Assembly: GCA_019155185.1 (NCBI GenBank)
Contig: CM032804.1
Span: 3,258,492-3,322,491 of the forward strand
Direction: 5' to 3'
Origin: Beaufortia kweichowensis
Lineage: Eukaryota > Chordata > Actinopteri > Cypriniformes > Gastromyzontidae
DNA length: 64,000 nt
The notes below the pieces were generated by a model. That model saw nothing but the letters and a program-made list of their open reading frames with translations, was not told the origin of the DNA and did not search any database. Position 1 is the first letter of the stretch; the number at the start of each line of letters is the position of its first letter. The position numbers and the translations under genes are program-made. Of this stretch, positions 1 through 13,200 are shown piece by piece.

Positions 1-1273
1 TTCATTTGAGATACAGAGTATAGTTTCTTTTTATTTTGTAGTGTTGAGAAGTATACAAACGTGATTAATCCAAACAGACTGCCTCAGAGAATATATAGAA
101 ATCCCCTCTCAGCATTCAACAGATGAACATGCTGACGAAAACTACATCCTGTCACACAGCAAGTGTGATCCAAAGAGTATTTACAACCAGCTTTCGTGTG
201 TGTTATGGAGGCGGTTCCTTGTTTTGTCCTCCAGTTCAACCTCCCATGAGTTCACTCACTTTTTCCATCTATTCCTTTATTCCCTTGTAAACCCCCCAAT
301 CCAAACAGTATCTTAAGCCATCAGTGATATTTGGCTCAAAGTGCATTTCCTGCCCGCTGTCTGTTGGCCGAGTAGCCCCAGTGTTGTGTGTTTTTGTGTG
401 CGTGTCGGCGCGGTCTAGACGTGTGAATGTGCGCGGCGTGTGCGGAGAGGCAGCAGATAAGGCGGCTCTTGGTGTAGTGGGGGAGGCACGCAAGAAATCG
501 GTCTGAAAAGAGTAAGTGGGGGAGGGCGAAATGAAGGGAGGAAGGGGGTGGGGAGCTGAAGGTGTGTGTATGTGTGAGAGAGAGAGAGAGAGCGAGAGAG
601 TCAGGCCGGAAGACACAGAGAGAGGGAGGGTGGAGAGTGCTCACGCTATTGATGGGGAAAGAGAAGGGAGGGGTTAAAGAACGAGCAGGCGCTGGAGAGA
701 GCCGAGGGAGGGGTGTGTGGGTAGTGCCTGTTCTCAATGAGGAAGCGCCAGAGCCATTTTCACTGTTGAGTAAGAGCACGCCGCTCTCGGCGAGAGACGG
801 AGAGAAAGAAAGTGCGCGTTCTGGATTTTACCGAGACTCCTTCGCTCGTCTTTGCTCTCCCCCACTTTCTGGCGCCCCGCTGGAGGCAGTTTGTGTAAGC
901 GAGGCCTCGGGTGGACACACAATGGGGCGAAGTGCCTGTGGCAACTGGGCCGTTGTGCTGCCGAGGGGGGGAGGGGGTAGAGAGCCGACCGGCGCTCAGA
1001 GCTAACAGATCCAGCCAGTCTCAGGCCTCTCTCACGCTTGCGAACACAGACTCGGTTAGAGGCTTCTCAGGAACTAAAAAACATCTTTCTCTCAGGAATA
1101 TGGTGGACTAACTATGGATTAACATGTATTTGGCGCAGTGGATTTTAGGACGCATACGTCAGAACTGGAGATTTGAGAGCGAGAAGTTGCTGTGTTTTGG
1201 GATTGAGTGACGAACTTTTCTTGCCTTTTTAGTTCCCTTTCTGTTTTGCTTTTGTGCCGAGAGGACCTCCTAA
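1..1273 (+). promoter_or_regulatory. brd4: brd4 promoter and 5'UTR region
   Basis: This stretch precedes the first in-frame brd4 ATG at 1274. It becomes GC- and purine-rich from about 330, with a (GA)n tract at 574-600 and G runs near 961-980, as expected for a housekeeping-type promoter and long 5'UTR. I cannot place the transcription start. The first 300 bases are AT-rich and show no coding signal. They could hold the 3' end of an upstream gene, but nothing confirms that. Several open frames exist on both strands here, but they are low-complexity and resemble no protein I know. Confidence 0.55.
574..600. repeat. (GA)n microsatellite
   Basis: An almost perfect GA dinucleotide run with one C interruption, inside the presumed brd4 5' region. 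Confidence 0.85.
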
Positions 1274-4200
1274 ATGGATTACAAAATGCATTCCAAGTCC
1301 AATGATTTGCTGGATTTTCAGACACTGGATGCCCTTTTGGAAAAAATTGCACATTGCTCTGTCCCTGTTAAGAGGTAAAACTGATAAGCCTTTTCGTTTA
1401 AGTTGCTCTTTTTCAAACATTACACAACTAAACATCAGTGTTGTTCACTAGTAGGTGTTTTGTTTTAGTTTGTGCTAGCTTGTGATGGTAGTATTCACTG
1501 ATCTCAAGATCGTGGGTTTCCTTTATTTTCATCTTCTTAGAGTGATATTATCCATTCCTTATGTTAGTAAATATACGTCCTATGCTGGACATTTTCTTCA
1601 AAACCACCAGAAAATAGTGTTTTAAAATGTGGCATTGTTGGTAAGAAAGCTTAAAGCTGGGAATGGGCAGCCTCCCGGTGGGAGAGAGGGGGTGTGTGAG
1701 TAAGCAGGGGGAGGGGGTGGGTTTATTCAGAGGAAGAGGGGGGTGGTGGATTTGTTGTGGCAGAAGGAGAGGGTTTCGTCAACTCAAATTTGGACAATTT
1801 TACTGAGTGGTTGTATTAAATTTTTCATGTTTAGAGTTACCCACAGGTCCCCACTAAACCTTTGTGTTGGGCATTTAGCTTCCAAACATTTTTAATATCA
1901 AGTCAGTCATTGCCAAGATGTTATGAAAAATATTCATAACAATTTCCCTTGCACTGGAAATGCTTTTAGTGGGTAGCGTAAAAGGAACCAACGTTGCTTT
2001 TTTCCTCTTATGAAGTTTGGCCTTCTACTTACAGCACTACAAACCATCAAGTATTTGAAAACATGAATACATACAGAGTTCCTGCTCTTATCCTTTAATG
2101 TACTTGAATTAACCAAAACATGTTATTCGACTGAACAACTTACTTGATACTGTTGCCAGACTAGTTTAGCTATTTATTCGATCAAAGAGACTAAAAGCAT
2201 CCTTCCCCCATCTGTCTACTCAAACCAACTACCCAATGAATATTCTGAGCTCTTAGCATAACAAAACTCACTTCACAAATGGCTCTATGTCTGTAAGCAA
2301 ATCCAATGGAACATTCCCACATCTAAAGAGCGAGCAGAGACTCCACATATCGGACCCGGTCTGGTTTGATGTGTGGCATGCTGGAGTCTTGTTAGGCATG
2401 TGGGACAGTTGCTGTCGGAGAGCTGCTGCAGTGGAAAAAAGTTCTTCGCTCGCATTGCACGCATGCCTCCCTGTGCTCCTGGCAGACATTTGTTAGTCCC
2501 TGTTCTAAATTGTTTTGGGTCACTGATCAAAGCACTTGCACAAATACAACATGGCACAGCAAATGTTTAAGCAGCTCTGTTTTGTTTGATGGAGGTACCC
2601 ATGCTGATGTTTGGAAAGGTTAGTTCCCTCCACGTTTTGAGCAGTTTGTAACACAAAACAGCTGTAAAGTTAGAAGGCTATACTCCTTCCTGGTGGCAGC
2701 TGGGATGTTGGGGAAAAACGGCTCCCAGGAGAAGTGTTGGCGAGACAGGAGTGTGAAAGAGGAAAGGGGAGATGGTGAGGGAGGTTGGACTCTTGGTCTG
2801 AGCCACTAATTCAGTACAGTTTCATTTATTATTTATGTATATGCTTTCAAGCAAATAACCTGCTGCCCCGCTCCTGTATCATAGAACAGTGGTTGGAACT
2901 CCCTGTAAACATGAATGATTAATTGTTTACTTTCATTTGGGATAAAGACACATTTTGTTTCCATCAGTTTTTGCGCCCTGCTTTTCACGTATCACGGTTG
3001 GGCTTGGCTTGCCCGTAGAACCAGATTTCCTGGTATGTGCTCATGTCACAGTAGCCACAGTTACTTCCTCCCAAACACACATTCCATAGTGGTACGTAAT
3101 GATATACGTCAGGTTCAGAGGTCAAGTCTTATTCCAGAGGGTGTTCGTTTCAAACAAATCTGAGGACAGGAAGTTTAAAATCTAGGTCAGACCCCTCAGC
3201 AGTTTATTGCTTTTGCTGCACTTTCTTACTTGTAAGGTAACTAACCTGTTTTCTTTGGTTTATTAATTAGTTGGAAGCACAGTGAAGAGACCTGTTGCAC
3301 TTGTAATGGAATGAAGTTCAGCAGAAAGGTTCAGTCATTCTCAATTACTGTTGAAAAATTAATGTTCAACAAATCTCTCTGTTATGATCCTATTATAATG
3401 CAAATATTAGGTTAGACTGTGTTGCTGTTGTGTTTCTGGAGCATGTGGTTGTATAACAAAAGAATTTTTTTATAGCTTAATCCTTGATATTTACTGGTAT
3501 TTGTCAATTCACCGGCCGTCTAGCTTGGACTTGCCAACCTCTGCCAATGTCTTTCAGGAAATCAGTGAGGCTTCGTGAATAAATGTCACATAATAGATCT
3601 TGCCTTCCATGGTAGATTTTGTGAGTTCGTCTTCTACAAATAAAATTAACTTCCTACTTCCAACCCCATGAGCAGACTGGTATTGTCACAGTTGGTATCC
3701 AACACACAAATTTGGTATCAGCTTCAAACCAAAAAACAATTGCTTTTGAAATCTCTGCCGCATTGGATTGACATGTCTATGTTTTAGTTCACATTTCTAA
3801 AAACTCAAGTAGGGAAGGTATTGTATTATATTGAAACGGCAGCTCTCATGTTTACCAAGGCCACATTAAGTTGTTCATCGTTTACACTTTTCTGCCAATA
3901 CTGTTAACTGCAAGATAAATTTTTAATTTTATTATTCTGTAAGAATACATTTGTGTGTAGTTTCATGATGTTTTAGATTTGTGTAAACCTGTAGCATATT
4001 TCCAACCTTAGAAATGTATATGAAGCAAACCAGTTCAAAACACAGCAAAACAATGTGTGATGGGTTAGTAGAAGTTGTAACCTACACTCTAAAAATGCTG
4101 TGTTATTTTAACCCAGTGTTGGGTCAAAAATGGACAAACCCAACTGTTGGGTTAAATTAACCCCAAAAAGGTTTGTATTTGACACAACTATGGGTTAAAA

Positions 4201-7200
4201 CCAACCAGCATTTTGGGTTAAAACGATTCAGGATGGGTTCATTTACAACCCAACTGTTGGGTTTGGCCATTTTTGACCCAACGCTGGGTTAAAATAACAC
4301 AGCGTTGTTATTTTATAATATTTTTTTAGGGTATATAAAAGTGTTATAACGGCAAATAACTTGGTTGGATATTACTTTTGATATATGTGCTCTCTCTTAG
4401 TGATGGGGCGCTATGATACTATATGACAATTGAAGTTTTAAACCAGTAGTAATTTTTTGGTACTGTTAGTACTGCAGCAAATGAGCATTAAAATCAATCT
4501 GGCATTTTGCAGAATGCTTTAGTGCTGATTTATAATGGAGCTGATTTATATTTAAGCTGTTGTGTGTTTAGACATGGAGTTACTGTAGGATGTTTACTGT
4601 TGCTGGGCAAGATCACATGCCATGTGATCATACAGTCAGTTGTGCATCTGTGCTTCTATTATCTTTTTATTTTTTGCCTCATATTTACAATTATAAAATT
4701 CCTGAATGAAATTTTGTTTTAAAGTGTTTTTTTTGTTGTTGTGTTGATGCCAGAACTTGTTATTATAAATTACTGTCCCCAACATTAAAAATTTTTCCTT
4801 TTATTTTCAAAGTATACAAGTCAGCGGATTCATGAAAAGATCTCTACATGGTTATGTAATATAAAATATTCTAAGCGTTAAATTGTAACAATTATTATAA
4901 TGAGAGAGAGAGATCATTACCATTACTGATTATTTGTAATCACGCTTGATACATTAGCCAATATTTGACATTTTTGAAGTATTGCATTAGGCGATAAGTC
5001 TTAATGTTCAACTGATTTAATCTAGGTCAGCAAAGGATTGCTGCAGCATTGTATGATTAGGAATATGTTTAAACTTCTGTATATTTTTATATTCACTGTA
5101 TTTAATTGTCCATGTAAAATTACATGTAAGCTACTTGTCACTAACTTAGCATGTGATGCCTTTTAAGTGTTCATGAGTTTCATCAAGTTTTTATTTGTCT
5201 CATTTGCTATAATTATATTTGTGTTGTATTGACTATATCAGCCACAATGCATTTTCAATATCCGTGTCGCATTCTGTCATTAAAAAAAACCATATCGATC
5301 AAGAACTAATTATCCTTTAAAAAGATTATTCATATATATTGTGATAAGGTTTTGGGCGTGATCCTATGCTTTCTGATTTGATTTATTCTAGTCATCAGTC
5401 ATGATGACTTCACATTGTTTGACAGCTGCAGTCATGCTTTCAACACTATAATTGTTTACATTTAGATCCAGATTGATCTTTGCTTGAGTCGTAGAAAAGT
5501 TGGGCTGTTTACCGCTTATTAGAATGTAACCAGCCTTTCCCACGCACTGCATCCACATTGCAGACTAAGATAAAGATCTGTACCTGGTCTTACTTCTCAG
5601 AATCTGACTCATGGTCAGTATGAGGATGACTAACTGTTTTTAATGCCTTGTGTAGTTTAAAAATGTGCTTTCTTGCTAAAACCATCAGCTGAGTGACATC
5701 AATAAATCCTCGCCTGTGTGACTGTACCTAACATTTCTTCCTGACCCCCTTTTTTTGCTTCTCAGCTGAAGTGAAACATCGAGGTTTTTCTGTATTGTGC
5801 GTATATGGTTTTATTCTTGTGTGTTTGCCTCAATCACCTCCCTCAGTAATCCATATTTGATTTCTTACCTCCTTAAAGGGTCATTCAGATTTTAAAACCG
5901 CTGATTAGATAATTAAAAGTGCTAAATAGTAATTGCAGTCATAGATGTGTTTTCTGCATTTAACACAAAAAAACATGATTAAATTACTACTAATAAATTT
6001 CTAGATGCTTAACCTAAATCTGTGTTATACCATGACTTTGCATACAACTTGTTTAATACAAGTAAATGTTGACTCATTTAGAATGCTGTCTAACACCAAG
6101 AGCGTTTACTACTAAGGCGTCTTGAAAACTAGTAGGGGAACTAGTCTATACAAATGTCAGACTGAGCACGTTTCTGATTTAAACATTTCTAATTGGCTAC
6201 AAATTTCACTTAATGTATTGAAAGGTAGTAAAAGACTTAATACTCTGCTAATGCTGATGCTTGCATGTAGCAAAGCTCGTCAATGGTTAATTAGCAATAA
6301 ATATCTTTTTATCATTTTGTTTTAATAACTGTATGTATATCAAAGTATACACATGTATTTATGGACTTTTTTCATAAGTTGTATTCACAGAATATTGGTT
6401 GTCGAGGTGGATCTGTTTATTTATAAATGTTATTTTGATAAATGTTTTATTCTTTTGTCAGGTTTGGAATGGTTTGAAAGCTTTTTTAGGTTTTAAGTCC
6501 CCAGTATTTGTTTGCTTTTTTTGCTTTTCTTGGAACACCCCCTAGAAAAGAATTGGTGGCAGTGCATGTCATTGGCACTCAAATGTACAGTCACAGGGCT
6601 TTCACAATCTTATTGTGTAATTTGTAGCCATTTCTGTAACTGTAACCATTACTGTGTGCCACAAAGTTCAGCTTTCTAAACACTTCCCAAATGTTCATGT
6701 AATGATATAATTAAAATGCCCTGTTTACTTGTGTAAATAGCAAATAGCATCAGTAAAGGGACTTTACAGCACAGGAAGTGTTTGCAGTTTATTAAAATGG
6801 GAAATGTGGAAAGTGGTCACCAAACTTTTCAGGCCAGGTACCAAAACATCCACCTAGTCCAAAAGTTTCCTCTAGTTGAGACTGTTTTCTATGTTTGACA
6901 TGTAGATACTCACAGTGTTTATAGTACCACCCTAGTATACCAGTTTTATAGCCTTTGTAAAAGAAAAGTGTTTTATTAATGCATTTTTATTAGACATTCA
7001 CAAAACGTTATTATCATATAATTCTCATCAGTCCATTGTTTTTCTTTTTTACCATAGGCCACCTGTACTAAAATCTGTCCTGAACAGTTAGATATCAACT
7101 GTTTAGTTCTTAATGAAGCAGTACGTTTGTTATGGATAAAATCCCACTGTGTTTGAATAAATTATTTGGCTGTTGATCTTTATGAGCACATTGAATGAAG

Positions 7201-10200
7201 TTACTGTTTACCACACAGATTTGGCGGTTATTGGCCATCTGTGTGTATTTGTGTATGTGTGTGTGAATCCTAAACCAATTGGGGTAAACAGGGGTTGTGT
7301 AGCATTTTCCAGTACCAGTCTGTCACATAAGTGTGAGCTCTTCCTGTCCGTCTGACGTGTTTTCTGTACTGTTGTGTACACCTTGTCTGTGTGATCACAT
7401 TCACTGTGGTCTCCATGGTTTAATTTACATGTTTGTTGTACCAGACATTTGGCTTGTGTTCTGTCTCTTACTAGTTAGATCAGTTTCCAGATCAACACCA
7501 AATAGTAATGGTTTGTAACTAGGCAAGCATAAGTAACATCTTCGTTGAGCTGGATTGACAGCTTTTGTGCCTTCATGTCTATTATCTTGGACAGCAATGT
7601 ATGCCATGAAGGTTTGGGAGTGGTAACTGCATCTAAATGTGAATCTTATAAATAATTGTTAATTGTGTGTACATAATACAGCAGTTTCACTTTAACATGT
7701 AAAGATTGACATGCAACCGTAGTAGAAATGGTATCAGTTAGCCATTTTAAATTTTAGCCAAGTTATATGTTTGGGGTTTGTAGGCTTTTATTTTTGTCCG
7801 GACAGTATATAGATATTTTACAGCAAGACGGGAATGTCACCTGCACAGGACCTCAAAATGGGAATTGAACCTGGATCAGTTTTACTATATGTCTAAATAC
7901 TGTCCACAAGGCCTAACAACAGAACATTGTGTTTATGTGCTCAGAGCTGCTGATTTTAAACGGTGTGCTCTGTAATGTATGGGGTCAATGAAGTCAAGTC
8001 AATTTGATTGTAAAATAAAGTTGTCCCTCTTGTAATAACCTTGTTCTGTACACACAGAGTTGTGTTAAGCATTTAGAGAAGCTAAACTGTATATGTGGCG
8101 TTTAGTTTAACCCTCAGTCATTGTGATTACATTTAAAGTACTTATAATGAAGGTCTGATATAGCCATTAAACATGAGACTTGCTCATTTTGCCTGCTAGG
8201 TAATATGCATTTTAAAAGCATGTAAAGCCAGTGAACCCGAGAACTTTCATGCAACATGCGGATGCCAAAAAGAGACTTAAGGATTCATTGCCCCGCAATT
8301 ATTCATTCTAAGGTCATTACAATAAACACTGTTTATGTTCATTTTCAAAACTGAAAGAAAGCATCTTGGTTATTTTTATTGTTTAATAACTACACCATGT
8401 ACATATACAGAAGCTAACATGTTGTTAAAAAAAGGAAAGACAAACTAAAAAAGTCAAAATGGTTTCCAGTGATAATCAATAGCATGTCACAGAGTCTGCT
8501 GATAGAGCTCAAGCTGAACCCTGAACAATCACTGAAACTGTAAATAGGTCAACTTTGTTTGTCCTGTGTTAGTCTCCTGAAGTTGATATTTAGGGAGGCC
8601 CTACATATTTTTGTTCCATGAAGCAGCTTGTGAGTGAGCTTTTACTGGTAATAGACAGTTTTGGCATTCTTTCCCTAGTAGTCATGCCGGCAGATTGTGA
8701 GTAGTGTCTGAGCTCTTGGGAAAAGAGCTAACGGTCATGTGATCTACCCACTGTTTCTCTTGTCACTAGGTGAGTCATGAAGAATGTGGTTAGTCAGTCA
8801 GAGACAAACAACCGTTTTGTGTATACAGGCACATTTAGAAGTGGAAAAGAAGTAAAACTTCAGTTGTGTTTCCTCCACAGTTTAGGGTATTTTTAGCTTC
8901 TGTTTGTGTATTTGTGGCCTTGTTCTTTGTGTACCAACCTGGGCATGGTGTACCGCATTACAGTTAAGTTTCTCTGAGGATAACACCTACATTCTTACAT
9001 CTCCAGAGAGCCACAACAAGAAGAATGGCGGTCGACCCGCAGACCCTGAGCGCATGAGCTGCAGGCTGTGCCAGAAGCAAGAGAAATATTTGCCCATAAG
9101 ATTTTATACTGAACACTTTCTTTTACACACATCCTGTTACACAGACTGTCACAGATAATTCCCAGGAAGCTTTTCATTTGCATCTTGTAAGGGACTTTTT
9201 GATTTGAAGTACAGTGGGTGATGGATTTATACTGTCTCATGTTGTCCTGACAAAATTCAGTTCAGACACCCTACTCATATACCCATACCTTTAAAACATG
9301 TTTCCTTTTGAGTAACAATAAGCAATTTATGTGTGTGCAAAATGCTTGTACTTTTATGAGCTGCTGCTTTCATCGTGAAGCTTTGTACTAAAGTTTACTA
9401 TTTATTCGTTTGACAGATGCTCTTATCCAAAGTGACATTGATTCATTCAAGTGCGGCAGTGCATTAAAGGCATACATATTATATCAGTTTGTGTGCTGTC
9501 TGGGAATTGAGCACATGACCTTGGCAGTTCGGGCACAGTTTACTAGTTGAGCTGGAGTACTTGTTTTTCTGCACATAAATCGATTGTATTTTTTTGCTCA
9601 AATTTCAGTCAGCGGGCCTTATTCATGAAACCTGAGCAGAATGTATTTTTGTATGCATGGTTTGTAAAGCTATCGATTGATTTTAATGCCGCAGTTAAAA
9701 CCTTACAAGTAGTTTATACTAATATGTTAAATGCTGTAATTTTAAGATTTAATGTTATAACACAAATCTGTAAGAGGAGTAAAATTAAGGTTAATCTCAA
9801 ATTGGGTTGATTTGGCTATGACCTGGCATAAAACCTTATTGACAGCAGCATTTTAGCTCGTTTTTGTTATTGACAATCCATGTGTACATGTAATTCATGG
9901 CTTAATGACACTTACGTGGCTTCTGAAACGCAAATCAGAGGCTGTTTCAAAAGTGTGACTTGCATCACTGTGTGAGACAGAGATTAATCACTTATCTCTA
10001 CTGATTTCATTCTGCCATATCATGTTTTATGGAAAGCTTGACAGGAGACGGAGACTGTGCCAGCTACAGCTTTTTTGTGATGATATGGGACATGCCGCAT
10101 GGAAATGGAAGTCTTTCTGCACACTTCCTCAGTTGTGATAACAAGGGCTTCACGATATTGAAGAAAAAGATCTTGCTCAATAATCTGATATATGATGTGT

Positions 10201-13200
10201 GATAACTTGCTGAATAATGTTATATGCGATATCATGTATGTAACCAACATACATGTTTCACATTCTGATCATCTCATCCGTATAAACCCGTGTACAAACG
10301 GGCATTAACATTCACCTTCATTCTGGACCCACCTAAAACTTTATCATGCATAACTTTCTTGAAGTATAAAATCATCAACAATAGTGATGTGCTTTTTGAC
10401 CTATTCATAACAATCTTCTCTAATCCTGTCTTGTAAATGCTTTAAGATTCACGACACTTCACAGAGAATCTTTCCATTCTTGTTGTGTACAACAGTCTAA
10501 AATATACTCTGATACATTGCAAATCTATCCTCATTTCCAGCAGCAGTGCTGTTACTTATGTCTGGTGTTTTATGGGTTTCTCTTGAACTGTTCGGGTTGT
10601 AGGGAGGTTAAATGTACTGCTCTTGAGAGCAGAATGAGGTGACATGAGGGTTTCATTAGCAGGAAGTGTTGGTGCAGGGATTGTCGGATTACTGAGGCAG
10701 TTGTGGTAGTTATTCTTAGAGAGAGGAAGACTTCTGGGCTATTCACTGGTATCAATTACCAGGCTGACCTTTAACATGCTGCGATCAAAAAACAACAACT
10801 GGCTGAGGAGCAAACATTGATATTGGCTGTGCAGGATGGTTTAGTCTGCCGAGCTGTTACAACAGTTGTAATTGTACTAATTCAGCCGTGATTGGGTTTC
10901 ATTTGGTCATGGCTCTTTATCTTGCCCCTTCTCAACAAGCTGCAATTATCTCATCTGCTTACCAATGCAAAATACCAGTCAATGCTTGGCCCATATTCAG
11001 GGCGTGTGTGCATTACACATTTAATCATATTTTTGAATAATGGAAACGATCTAATGCAAATATTAAAGTTGTAGAACATTGACTTATTTTCATTTGTTTT
11101 GTAGGTTAAGCTGTTTTGTATGATTTTGCTGAAAATGTCAGTTTGATTTTACAACACAATTTTGTGTTTTATACAGATTGCAACAGAAATAATTGCGACT
11201 TGGTTTCCAAAAAAACGTTTTTAGAAACATTAAAAATCCAAGTAATTTATTTTACAAACCATATCTTAAAGCACAGAACTAGGCAGTTCAGCTCCAGTTG
11301 TGAAGGTCCAGTGTCCTGCAGAATTTTGATTTAATTTCTTTCTGTAATATTTAAAGCTTTGATTAGCTTGTTCAAGTGTGTTCGATTACAGTTTGAGCTA
11401 AACTCTGCAGGACACACACCCTTCAGTACCAGAGTGGGATAGTCCTGACATAATATTTGGCAATTATCACCATCTACATTAATGGCCACTGAAGATCCTA
11501 ATAATGTCATTCACACATGACTCTTAAAACATTAGTGGTTTCATGCTGCTAATAGGCAGCATGTGTGGGAAAAGCCATTTGTTTTTTCTCTGTCATAGTT
11601 TAATCTTTCAGTATTATAGATTAGTACAGGTACTTGATATTGCTATTAATGTATGTATTGCTGTAAAAGCCAGTATGCCACTGAAAATGTAAATGAATAA
11701 GACAGCAGCAGAAGATAATTAAAAGAACCCATGAGCAATTACTTGAGCAAACATGCATGTTGGATAACATGTATTTGGATGGTAGATGGTACTGATGGGA
11801 ATTAAAACGCTAATGACTCCGATTCCCTTCCCTCACAGAGAGCCCAGCGAGGAGTGCAATGGAATTGGCGGTGCTCTTCCTGTGGAGCCCGCGCCCGGCT
11901 CGAGACTGAACGAGTGGTGTCCTGCCGCACCCCCTCCTGTTCCTCTGCCCGCGCTCCACCCCACCAGTATGGGGGACGGCCTGGATGCAGTGCAGATGTC
12001 GGGGAGCAGCAGCAGTCAGGGGCAGGCCTCGTCCCAGGCCGCCATGTCTTTAAATCCCTCTCCCCCAGAAAACAACAACCCTTCCAGGCCCAAGCGCCTG
12101 ACCAACCAGTTGCATTATCTGCTAAAGGTTGTGCTGAAATCCCTTTGGAAGCACCACTTCGCTTGGCCTTTTCATTGTCCTGTCGACGCTGTTAAGCTGA
12201 ATCTGCCTGTAAGTATTCTATGAGAGTTTGGATGCAAACCTCTCGCACCTTTTTAACCAAAGCATTGCTTGTGCTCTGTTAAGTATTATGCAAAATGCTC
12301 CAGAAAGTCTTACGAGTACTGAGACAATTATTTAACATTCAGTTATTTGATTCAGCATTGTCAATCCAGCTCCAGCATTTATTCTTCTCATTATTATTTC
12401 TTTGTCTTTCATAGATTGTTGAAACAGAGTTTTAGTAATAAATAAATAATATTCAAACTTTTTTTAATGAAAGAAGCAAATAAAATTTGCTTTTGTGATT
12501 GTAATTGGAAAGGTACTTGTATTATTTATGCAAAATGTGGCTTACCCCATTTTACAGCATAACATTCATGTAAATCTACTTGGGTCTTCGTAGGTCTATA
12601 TGTCCATTAACAGTTTACAACTTGCAAATTTGCTGGAAAGCAACATTGCCATACTAGCTTTTTAGCATTTGCTCTTTCTTGAGTTCTTGTGTAAACCGTG
12701 ATAGATAAAGAGGCAACAACGACTCTTAAGGCACTGTCTTAAGATTTTTAGGTCAGGTTTTGGGGACGAACGCAAACTTGACACATTTCACTCAAATCGA
12801 CATATTTGCGTAATAAACACATCATTTCATCTCTAGTGGAAACTCAGCACTAGGCACAGCACATTGTTGGTTGTCGGTGGTTCCTTTTATAAGGGTTTTA
12901 TAGAATGGATTATGATTATACAGGTGATTAATCTTGCTGATATTTTATACCCTCTTCTCTCTAGGACTATTATAAGATAATCAAAAATCCTATGGATATG
13001 GGAACAATCAAGAGACGACTAGAGAACAATTACTACATAAATGCCCAAGAATGTATTCAAGACTTCAACACCATGTTTACTAACTGCTATATTTATAATA
13101 AGGTATTTGTTCACTTTTTTGCTGGCATAACAAAAAACGTTTTGAATTAATCACATTGGATATAAGTGGTATGAGTGGGCGGGAAGATAATGGTTTGTGT

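Larger units (their letters stand above)
1375..11838 (+). other. brd4: brd4 intron 1, 10.5 kb, with transposon fragments
   Basis: Large AT-rich first intron between GTAAAA at 1375 and the CACAG acceptor at 11838. It holds a palindromic element (4083-4336), two SINE-like copies (7829-7925, 9405-9556) and a degenerate hAT-like element (11283-11450), listed separately. GC-richer single-copy-looking patches lie at 1660-1770, 2280-2580 and 8990-9100. I see no other gene in it. Confidence 0.8.

Noticed and set aside
1..60. Possible minus-strand poly(A) signal (AATAAA complement) near 31-37 of an upstream gene
   Set aside because: A single hexamer in AT-rich sequence; no coding sequence of another gene enters the window.
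336..779. Open frames on both strands in the brd4 5' region
   Set aside because: Low-complexity Ser/Leu or Arg/Glu strings produced by the GA-rich tract; no family resemblance.
1677..1770. G-quadruplex in brd4 intron 1
   Set aside because: G runs are present but the last loop is about 16 bases, so a stable structure is doubtful.
9405..9556. Functional tRNA gene suggested by A- and B-box-like sequence
   Set aside because: No acceptor stem or anticodon arm can be drawn; the tail matches a dispersed SINE-like repeat.
11859..11909. 17-codon upstream open frame before the brd4 MGDG start
   Set aside because: If the coding first exon at 1274 is used, this segment is itself coding in another frame, so the uORF would not be a leader feature.
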